NCBI GenBank assembly: GCA_027036755.1
Contig: JALWDV010000777.1
Location: 1 to 6,769, forward strand
Origin: Anaerolineae bacterium
Lineage (GTDB): Bacteria > Chloroflexota > Anaerolineae > J102
Length of the DNA stretch: 6,769 nucleotides
Reading direction: 5' to 3'
The position numbers were made by a program, and so were the translations under genes. This document shows positions 1 through 3,962 of the stretch, piece by piece. Under the pieces are notes generated by a model. The model searched no databases, had not been told where the DNA came from, and saw nothing but the letters and a program-made list of their open reading frames with translations. How positions within the stretch are numbered: position 1 is the stretch's first letter; each line of letters opens with the position of its first letter.

Positions 1-59
1 CCCCCGGCTAGAAACATCGCCCCTGCGGGGCTAGCCGGATTTATCCGGCGCTGTTTTGT
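1..59. repeat. 59-bp structured repeat, left copy
   Basis: This stretch matches 6711-6769 in the same orientation with a single difference (T at 17, G at 6727). It contains competing self-complementary segments: CCGGCTAG (4-11) with CTAGCCGG (31-38), CCCC/GGGG (20-23/27-30), and CCGGAT/ATCCGG (35-40/43-48). An outer stem, 12-19 with 49-56, is perfect in the right copy but has one mismatch here because of T17. It looks like a REP/cruciform-type intergenic repeat; no coding potential is seen. Confidence 0.85.
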
Positions 60-60
60 A

Positions 61-83
61 GCCCGGCGACTTCATCGCCGGGC
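61..83. repeat. Perfect 9-bp hairpin beside the left 59-bp repeat
   Basis: GCCCGGCGA (61-69) pairs perfectly with TCGCCGGGC (75-83) around the 5-nt loop CTTCA. No T-run follows, so it is not a convincing intrinsic terminator. It is probably part of the same repeat unit as 1-59, whose right copy is cut off by the window edge before this hairpin would appear. Confidence 0.75.
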
Positions 84-122
84 GGACGTGGCAAACGCTT
101 CAACCGAAAAAGGACGCACCCA

Positions 123-194
123 ATGAATTTCCTGGCAATGCTACACAAAATTCCAGATGTTTTGATGTTTCCGTATCGAAGCCTTTGTCAGTGA
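123..194 (+). CDS. Doubtful 23-codon small ORF
   Basis: ATG at 123 opens a 23-residue reading frame (MNFLAMLHKIPDV, then LMFPYRSLCQ) ending in TGA at 192-194. The only support is a good Shine-Dalgarno match, AAGGA at 110-114, 8 nt before the ATG. The product is not recognised and has no clear hydrophobic segment or motif. Its stop codon touches the left target duplication of element A (193-200), so it could be the tail end of something older. It may equally be chance in intergenic DNA; treat as hypothetical. Confidence 0.18.
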   Translation: MNFLAMLHKIPDVLMFPYRSLCQ

Positions 195-200
195 CATCAA
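193..200. repeat. Target-site duplication, left of element A
   Basis: GACATCAA here is repeated exactly at 355-362, immediately after the right end of element A. An exact 8-bp direct repeat abutting both terminal inverted repeats is the expected scar of transposition. Confidence 0.8.
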
Positions 201-354
201 GTAACTGCTAACGTACTCGACTTTAAGCCTCAAAAAGCCACGAAGGCTCGAAGTTTTTCGAAGGCACGAAGGGAAAAATAAAGAAAGCACTTCGTGCCTT
301 CGTTATCCTTCGTGTCTTCGTGGCAAAAAGTGGTGATGAGACCTTAGTAGTTAC
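201..354 (-). mobile_element. MITE-like element A (IS66-type ends, 154 bp)
   Basis: This non-coding element starts GTAACTGCTAACG (201-213) and ends CCTTAGTAGTTAC (342-354); the ends are imperfect inverted repeats of each other. The interior is largely self-complementary: GCCACGAAG (237-245) pairs with CTTCGTGGC (316-324), and the 13-nt arms 259-271 and 290-302 pair perfectly, so a single strand could fold almost end to end. The exact 8-bp duplication GACATCAA flanks it at 193-200 and 355-362. Element D (3802-3953) is the same family in the opposite orientation. GTAA ends plus 8-bp duplications are known traits of IS66-family elements, hence the inferred family. It has no ORF or transposase, so it would need one in trans. 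It is less GC-rich than its surroundings. The strand is given relative to D taken as +. Confidence 0.85.
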
Positions 355-362
355 GACATCAA
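355..362. repeat. Target-site duplication, right of element A
   Basis: GACATCAA follows directly on the right end of element A and is identical to 193-200. Its last bases merge into the left arm of the palindrome at 359-435, so element A landed at the edge of an existing repeat. Confidence 0.8.
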
Positions 363-435
363 ACGTAAAACGTCAAACGTCATAGCGGAAATCCCGCTGC
401 CGATAGCGACTTGACGTTTGACGCATGACGTTTGA
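359..435. repeat. Palindromic repeat with CGTCAAACGTCA arms
   Basis: The 12-nt arm at 371-382 pairs perfectly with 412-423, and an outer 8-nt arm TCAAACGT (359-366) pairs with ACGTTTGA (428-435), separated by a 4-nt internal loop on each side. The loop region holds a minor hairpin AGCGG/CCGCT (384-388/394-398). The arms are also internally repetitive (ACGTCAAACGTCA), so each side is itself a tandem of the same word. No T-run follows. It is likely an intergenic repeat element rather than a gene; its right edge supplies the spurious TTG at 432. Confidence 0.7.
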
Positions 436-524
436 CGCTCTCGGGTAAAGGTTCCGGTGGGGAAAAGACATGCCGCCGAATTTGTGTCAGGTTGTTAGAT
501 GAATCGCCATCAACTCACATTCAC

Positions 525-528
525 GAGG
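525..528 (+). promoter_or_regulatory. Ribosome binding site deciding the macrodomain start
   Basis: GAGG sits 5 nt before the GTG at 534. It favours that codon over the in-frame TTG at 432, which lies inside a palindromic repeat and has no comparable site. Confidence 0.6.
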
Positions 529-533
529 CGACT

Positions 534-1073
534 GTGACCGACAGCGAAATCAGAAATCGCATCGAAATCATCCAGGGCGACATCACCACACAGCAGGTGG
601 ACGCCATCGTCAACGCGGCCAATCGCAGCTTGCTGGGCGGCGGGGGCGTGGATGGGGCCATCCACCGCGCGGCCGGGCCCGAGCTGCTGGCCGAAACCCG
701 CACCCTGGGCGGCTGTCCCACGGGCGAGGCCCGCATCACCAAGGGCTATCGCCTGCCCGCGAAATACGTCATCCACACGGTGGGGCCGGTGTGGCGCGGG
801 GGCGCCCACAACGAGGATGCGTTGCTGGCGAGCTGTTATCGCAACAGCCTGAAGCTGGCGGTGGAAAACCGCGTCCGCACCATCGCCTTCCCGGCCATCA
901 GCACGGGCGTGTATCGTTTTCCTCTGGAACGGGCCACGCGCATCGCGCTGAGCGAAGTCAAGGGCTTTTTGGAGCAGGATGACAGCATCGAGAAGGTCAT
1001 CTTCGTCTGCTTCGACCGCCGCACATACGATGTGTATCAGCGCCTCTTTCGGGAGATATTCCGTAACGACTAA
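534..1073 (+). CDS. ymdB: Macrodomain O-acetyl-ADP-ribose deacetylase / ADP-ribosyl hydrolase (YmdB-like)
   Basis: This 179-residue single-domain protein resembles E. coli YmdB over its whole length. Members of this family hydrolyse O-acetyl-ADP-ribose and remove mono-ADP-ribose from acidic side chains in the cytoplasm. Visible motifs, counted from the GTG start, are QGDIT (14-18), NAAN (27-30), the glycine-rich LLGGGGVDGAIHRAAG (33-48), CPTGEA (61-66), HTVGPVWRGG (81-90) and the phosphate-loop STGVYRFP (123-130). N30 and D40 correspond to the catalytic-site Asn and Asp of YmdB, so it is probably active. The GTG start at 534 is chosen because GAGG precedes it by 5 nt and it gives the usual family length; an in-frame TTG at 432 would add 34 unrelated residues encoded partly by a repeat. 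The last three codons and the TAA stop lie in the end of element B, which begins at 1063, so the C-terminal N-D is element-encoded. No NAD- or sirtuin-related neighbour is seen. Confidence 0.93.
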   Translation: MTDSEIRNRIEIIQGDITTQQVDAIVNAANRSLLGGGGVDGAIHRAAGPELLAETRTLGGCPTGEARITKGYRLPAKYVIHTVGPVWRGGAHNEDALLASCYRNSLKLAVENRVRTIAFPAISTGVYRFPLERATRIALSEVKGFLEQDDSIEKVIFVCFDRRTYDVYQRLFREIFRND

Positions 1074-1153
1074 GGTAGGCTTGCTGAGCCAACGTTCAAG
1101 ACAGCGTTCGTCAGTTTTGCAGCCTTGGCCGCTGGACCCGGCCCCCACCCCGG

Positions 1154-1193
1154 CCCTCCCCCGCCAGTCGCTTCGCTCCTTTGCAGGGGAGGG
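1154..1193. repeat. GC-rich hairpin 1 inside element B
   Basis: CCCTCCCC (1154-1161) pairs with GGGGAGGG (1186-1193) around a 24-nt loop. Blocks of this C-run/G-run palindromic type are widespread intergenic repeats in GC-rich bacteria. No T-run follows, so terminator function is not supported. Confidence 0.55.
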
Positions 1194-1229
1194 AGCCGCT
1201 GGTTTGCAAAGGTTTTTGCAGACGGAGAG

Positions 1230-1260
1230 CCCTCCCCACCGCTTGCGGGGGGGCGGGGGG
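1230..1260. repeat. GC-rich hairpin 2 inside element B
   Basis: The C-rich strand CCTCCCCACCGC (1231-1242) faces the G-rich run 1246-1260 across the loop TTGC, with a few mismatches. It resembles hairpin 1 in composition and could be a second copy of the same type of block. The long G run could also form a quadruplex on the + strand; that is inference only. Confidence 0.45.
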
Positions 1261-1347
1261 CCTGCCGCAGCAGAGGCCAAGCCGGCGAAAACAGACAGAC
1301 GACCTTAGCAGTTACATCCATTTCACTTCTGCTCTTGCGGCCCGCTT

Positions 1348-2187
1348 ATGAAAAATCTGCGCAACCTGTTGGCGCTTCTGCTGGCTATCCCGGTTTTCAA
1401 TATCCTTCTCTATCGGGCGCTGAATGTCTTCCTCCCCCGCACTGTTCAGATTGCGGCCCATCGCGGCGGCGCGGCCCTGGCCGCCGAAAACACCAGGGCC
1501 GCGTTCACCAACGCAATCCGCGTCCACGCCGATTGGATCGAGTTCGATGTTCATCGCACCATCGACGGCGTCTTGGTCATCATGCACGATGACACGGTCA
1601 ATCGCATGACGAACGGCGAAGGGTTCATCAAGGATATGACCTGGGAGCAGTTGCAGCGCCTGCGCGTCGTCAATGGCGAACCCATTATGACATTCGATGA
1701 GGTGGTGGCCCTGGCGAAAAAGGCGGCGATGGGCCTGCTGCCTGAGCTCAAGTCCACGAGTTACTACCCCGGCATCGAGGCGCAGGCCCTGGAGATCGTG
1801 CGCCGGGCCGGTTATCTTTCCAAAACCATTTTTCTTTCTTTCGATTGGGATGTATTGGAGCATCTGAAAGCGCTGGAGCCCGAGATCACGGTGGCCCCGG
1901 TTTATGGGCCGGGCCAGTGGGATGTGAGCGACACTCGCCCGGCCAACGCCGAGATCGTCGCGCCCATGGCCGAGATGGTGATGCTGAATCCCTGGATAAT
2001 CAGGCAGGCCCATGCCGACGGGCGTCAGGTGTGGGTCTGGTTCGGCGCGCTGGATCGTCCGGCCATGTATCGTCTCATGCTGTCGCTGGGCGTGGATGGC
2101 CTCATCTGCAACGATCCTGTGGCGGCCCGTCGGCTGGTCGGCCAGTCGCATCAGCTTGCTTCATCCATCCCGGAGGGCCGAGCATGA
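1348..2187 (+). CDS. Membrane-anchored glycerophosphodiester phosphodiesterase
   Basis: This 279-residue protein belongs to the GDPD family (TIM barrel), which hydrolyses glycerophosphodiesters to sn-glycerol-3-phosphate and an alcohol, usually with a divalent metal. An N-terminal hydrophobic segment (about residues 6-29, after a short basic start MKNLR) should act as a signal anchor and place the enzyme outside the cytoplasmic membrane. Catalytic landmarks are AHRGG (37-41, with H38 and R39), ENT (47-49), IEFDVH (64-69, metal ligands E65 and D67), MHDD (79-82, catalytic H80), PELKS (132-136, E133 and K135), VWVW (228-231) and GVDGLICNDP (248-257). Nothing essential is missing. ATG at 1348 has no clear Shine-Dalgarno; it lies 32 nt beyond the right end of element B, so its native leader may have been lost. 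The stop overlaps the next start as ATGA, showing translational coupling to the HAD phosphatase. The exact substrate cannot be told from sequence. Confidence 0.93.
   Translation: MKNLRNLLALLLAIPVFNILLYRALNVFLPRTVQIAAHRGGAALAAENTRAAFTNAIRVHADWIEFDVHRTIDGVLVIMHDDTVNRMTNGEGFIKDMTWEQLQRLRVVNGEPIMTFDEVVALAKKAAMGLLPELKSTSYYPGIEAQALEIVRRAGYLSKTIFLSFDWDVLEHLKALEPEITVAPVYGPGQWDVSDTRPANAEIVAPMAEMVMLNPWIIRQAHADGRQVWVWFGALDRPAMYRLMLSLGVDGLICNDPVAARRLVGQSHQLASSIPEGRA
2172..2176 (+). promoter_or_regulatory. Ribosome binding site of the HAD phosphatase
   Basis: GGAGG lies 7 nt upstream of the ATG at 2184, inside the last codons of the phosphodiesterase gene. It fixes this start and excludes longer in-frame readings that begin as far upstream as 1845. 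Confidence 0.75.
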
Positions 2188-2888
2188 CTTCATACCAAAC
2201 TGTGATTTTCGATCTCGATGGCACGCTGCGGGAATCCAATCCCCATTTCATGGACGCCCTGTACGCCGCGTTGCAGGATTTGGGCCTGGAGGTGGACCCC
2301 TTCAAATGGCGGCTGACCGAGCGCTGGGTGCATGAATACTGGGCGCAGAGTCCTGAGATCATAGAGGATGTGCGGGTGTATGGGCAAGATCAGGTGTGGA
2401 ATCGCTTTCTCACCCGTTTGATGAGCAAGGTCGGGCATCCCCACGCCAACGAGGAGGAGGTGCAGGCTTTTGGCGATCTCATGCGCGAGGTGTTCCAGCC
2501 GTCGTCTGAGCTGACGCCCGGCGCCCGGGATGTCCTGACCGCGCTGAGCGAGCAGGGGCTGGCCCTGGGCGTGCTTTCCAATCGCAGCAAGCCTTTTGGC
2601 GATGAGCTGGAACAGCTCGACATCGCCGATTTTTTCGATTTCACCCTGGCCGCGGGCGAGGTGGGCGTGTGGAAGCCCCGGCCCGAGATATTCCACGCCG
2701 CGCTGGAGCGGGCGGGCGTCGGGCCGGATGACGCCGTCTACATCGGCGACAATTACTACGCCGACATCGTGGGCGCCCGCGAAGCGGGCATGAACGCCAT
2801 CCTGGTGGACTGGCGGCGGGTGTTCACCGACGTTCCCGCCATCCGGGTGGAGCGCCTGCGCGACATCCTCCCCTATGTTCTCGGTTGA
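2184..2888 (+). CDS. HAD-family hydrolase (probable small-molecule phosphatase)
   Basis: This 234-residue soluble protein carries all four haloacid dehalogenase motifs: I, FDLDGT (9-14, nucleophile D10 and acid/base D12); II, LSNR (131-134, S132); III, K164 in WKPRPEIF; IV, IGDNYYAD (187-194, D189 and D194 for magnesium). Residues about 20-100 form an alpha-helical cap of the subfamily I type placed between motifs I and II. Such enzymes dephosphorylate small phosphate esters through an aspartyl-phosphate intermediate in the cytoplasm. The gene overlaps the phosphodiesterase by 4 nt (ATGA) and has a good GGAGG site, so the two are co-translated; a glycerol-3-phosphate-type substrate would fit that coupling but is not shown by any motif. 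The TGA stop (2886-2888) was followed directly by trmD before element C inserted. Phosphoglycolate phosphatase-like or pyrophosphatase-like activity is an equal alternative. Confidence 0.9.
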   Translation: MTSYQTVIFDLDGTLRESNPHFMDALYAALQDLGLEVDPFKWRLTERWVHEYWAQSPEIIEDVRVYGQDQVWNRFLTRLMSKVGHPHANEEEVQAFGDLMREVFQPSSELTPGARDVLTALSEQGLALGVLSNRSKPFGDELEQLDIADFFDFTLAAGEVGVWKPRPEIFHAALERAGVGPDDAVYIGDNYYADIVGAREAGMNAILVDWRRVFTDVPAIRVERLRDILPYVLG

Positions 2889-2895
2889 CCCCATG
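2888..2895. repeat. Probable target duplication, left of element C
   Basis: ACCCCATG here resembles AACCCATG at 3046-3053, just right of element C, in 7 of 8 positions. The last G is shared with the first base of the element, so the true duplication is 7 or 8 bp. This copy contains a vestigial ATG (2893) equivalent to the trmD start. Confidence 0.55.
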
Positions 2896-3045
2896 AGTCA
2901 ACTGCAAAAAGATTATTTCACCACGGAGACACGGAGATCACGGAGAAAATAGTGGTAGTTCACAGAGAAATTCCTCTCCAAATCTCACCTTTTTCTTCCT
3001 CCGTGCACTCTGTGCCTCCGTGGTGGAGGTTTTTTCAGTAGAGTC
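2895..3045. mobile_element. MITE-like element C (CACCACGGAG type, 151 bp)
   Basis: The left end (2895-2910, GAGTCAACTGCAAAAA) and the right end (3030-3045) are inverted repeats matching at 13 of 16 positions. Inside, 27-nt arms at 2919-2945 and 2999-3025 pair with only four mismatches, including a perfect 10-bp CACCACGGAG/CTCCGTGGTG. Its length is close to that of A and D, but the sequence family is different. It sits between the phosphatase stop and the trmD ATG, flanked by near-identical ACCCCATG/AACCCATG. Repeats built on ACGGAG words are common between genes in several bacterial phyla. There is no coding capacity beyond a 19-codon ORF from the vestigial ATG at 2893. Confidence 0.75.
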
Positions 3046-3053
3046 AACCCATG
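3046..3053. repeat. Probable target duplication, right of element C (holds the trmD ATG)
   Basis: AACCCATG includes the trmD start codon at 3051-3053 and matches 2888-2895 at 7 of 8 positions. No Shine-Dalgarno sequence lies at normal distance; the nearest, GGAGG at 3025-3029 in the arm of element C, is 21 nt from the ATG, farther than usual. Confidence 0.5.
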
Positions 3054-3812
3054 CGTATCGACATCCTCACCATCTTCCCCGAGATGTTCCAGAGCCCCTT
3101 CGACGCCTCCATCATCAAACGGGCGCGAGAGAAGGGGCTGGTGGAGATTCACGCCCACAATCTGCGAGACTGGACGACGGACAGGCACAAGACCACCGAT
3201 GACACGCCCTATGGCGGCGGCGGGGGCATGGTGATGAAGCCCGAGCCCATCTTCGCCGCGGTGGAATCCATCAAGGGCGAGGAGGATATCCCCGTCATCC
3301 TCCTCACGCCCCAGGGACGTCTTTTCACCCAGGAGGTGGCGGAGGAATTGGCCCGCCATGACCGCCTGCTGTTCATCTGCGGGCGTTACGAGGGGGTGGA
3401 TGAACGGGTGCGGGCGCATCTGGCCACGGACGAAATCTCCATCGGCGATTACGTGCTTTCGGGCGGCGAGCTGGCAGCGATGGTCATCGTGGATGCGGTG
3501 GTGCGGCTGCTGCCCGGCGCGCTGGGCTACGAACGCGCCGCGGCCGAAGACTCCCACGCCACGGGCCTGCTGGAAGGCCCGCACTACACCCGCCCGCCCG
3601 AATTCCGCGGCTGGGCCATCCCCCAGGTTCTCACCTCAGGGCATCACGCCCGGGTGGCCGAATGGCGGCGCAAGCAGGCCCTGAAGCGCACCCTGGAACG
3701 CCGCCCCGACCTTCTGTCCCGCGCGCCCCTCAGCGAACAGGACAAAAAATGGCTGCGAGAAATGGGCTACCAGGGCCCGTTCGGTGATCGAGAGAACCAA
3801 GGTGACTACTAA
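3051..3812 (+). CDS. trmD: tRNA (guanine37-N1)-methyltransferase TrmD
   Basis: This 253-residue protein is TrmD, the SPOUT (trefoil-knot) enzyme that transfers methyl from S-adenosylmethionine to N1 of G37 next to the anticodon, preventing +1 frameshifts; it works as a cytoplasmic dimer. Signatures are MRIDILTIFPEMF (1-13), DDTPYGGGGGMVMKPEP (50-66), the knot and cofactor segments LLTPQGRLFTQ (84-94), CGRYEGVDERV (110-120) and SIGDYVLSGGE (130-140), then EDSHATGLLEGPHYTRP (166-182). D167 in that last motif probably corresponds to the catalytic Asp169 of E. coli. The C-terminal helical domain (about 190-245) is complete. The usual rpsP, rimM and rplS neighbours are absent. The last two residues (D-Y) and the TAA lie within the end of element D; without it the frame would read ENQD and stop at TGA 3964-3966. 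Initiation is unusual, with no close Shine-Dalgarno because element C lies directly upstream. Confidence 0.97.
   Translation: MRIDILTIFPEMFQSPFDASIIKRAREKGLVEIHAHNLRDWTTDRHKTTDDTPYGGGGGMVMKPEPIFAAVESIKGEEDIPVILLTPQGRLFTQEVAEELARHDRLLFICGRYEGVDERVRAHLATDEISIGDYVLSGGELAAMVIVDAVVRLLPGALGYERAAAEDSHATGLLEGPHYTRPPEFRGWAIPQVLTSGHHARVAEWRRKQALKRTLERRPDLLSRAPLSEQDKKWLREMGYQGPFGDRENQGDY
3794..3801. repeat. Target duplication, left of element D
   Basis: GAACCAAG, inside the final trmD codons, matches GAACCGAG at 3954-3961 at 7 of 8 positions. The single difference suggests the insertion is older than that of element A. Confidence 0.7.
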
Positions 3813-3953
3813 GGGTAGCCACCACTTTTTGCCACGAAGACACGAAGAAAGGCGAAGGCACGAAGTATTTTTCTTTATTTTCCTTCGTGTCTTCGAAAAA
3901 CTTCGAGCCTTCGTGGCTTTTGGCGACTTAAAGTCAAGTATGTTAGCAGTTAC
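3802..3953 (+). mobile_element. MITE-like element D (same family as A, inverted, 152 bp)
   Basis: The left end GTGACTACTAAGG (3802-3814) corresponds to the right end of element A with one change, and the right end GTTAGCAGTTAC (3942-3953) corresponds to the left end of A, so D is inverted relative to A. The interior stems also match: GCCACGAAG/CTTCGTGGC (3831-3839/3909-3917) and the 13-nt arms 3853-3865/3883-3895 with one mismatch. The 8-mers GAACCAAG and GAACCGAG flank it. It fills the whole space between the trmD stop, which it supplies, and the glycosyltransferase start 10 nt beyond its right end. There is no T-run at the stem, so it is not an intrinsic terminator. It is non-coding. Confidence 0.83.
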
Positions 3954-3961
3954 GAACCGAG
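3954..3961. repeat. Target duplication, right of element D
   Basis: GAACCGAG follows the right end of element D and directly precedes the glycosyltransferase start region. It is the partner of 3794-3801. Confidence 0.7.
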
Positions 3962-3962
3962 A

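Larger units (their letters stand above)
1063..1315. mobile_element. MITE-like element B (IS66-type ends, GC-rich interior)
   Basis: The left end GTAACGACTAAGG (1063-1075) and right end CCTTAGCAGTTAC (1303-1315) are inverted repeats with two mismatches, and they match the ends of elements A and D. The right end shares GACCTTAG-Y-AGTTAC with A. The interior is different: two GC-rich palindromic blocks rather than the CACGAAG-type stems. The flanking 8-mers (GATATTCC and ATCCATTT) do not match, so no target duplication survives or the two ends come from separate insertions joined by recombination. The left end supplies the stop codon of the macrodomain gene, and the right end lies 32 nt before the phosphodiesterase ATG. 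No ORF of its own is credible. Confidence 0.65.

Noticed and set aside
201..354. CRISPR-like array from recurring CACGAAG words
   Set aside because: The words are irregularly spaced, alternate in orientation and form stems; there are no equal-length spacers and no cas gene.
432..533. 34-codon N-terminal extension of the macrodomain protein from TTG 432
   Set aside because: The TTG lies in a palindromic repeat, lacks a ribosome site, and the added residues match nothing in the family; GTG 534 has GAGG at 5 nt and gives the normal length.
510..1280. 256-codon open frame on the minus strand
   Set aside because: It is antisense to the confidently identified macrodomain gene and extends through element B; its composition is typical of a GC-driven shadow frame.
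1312..2151. 279-codon open frame on the minus strand
   Set aside because: It mirrors the phosphodiesterase gene, whose motifs are unmistakable on the + strand; the antisense product has no motif.
1845..2183. Upstream in-frame extension of the HAD phosphatase
   Set aside because: This segment is the phosphodiesterase gene read in another frame; the FDLDGT motif lies 9 residues after the ATG at 2184, as expected for the family.
2893..2952. 19-codon ORF from ATG 2893 (MSQLQKDYFTTETRRSRRK)
   Set aside because: It reads the arm of element C and begins at the vestigial ATG of a target duplication. No ribosome site lies upstream.
3831..3917. Element D stem-loop as the trmD terminator
   Set aside because: No T-run follows the stem, the stem is long and interrupted, and the target duplications explain it as an insertion. 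Some transcription attenuation remains possible.
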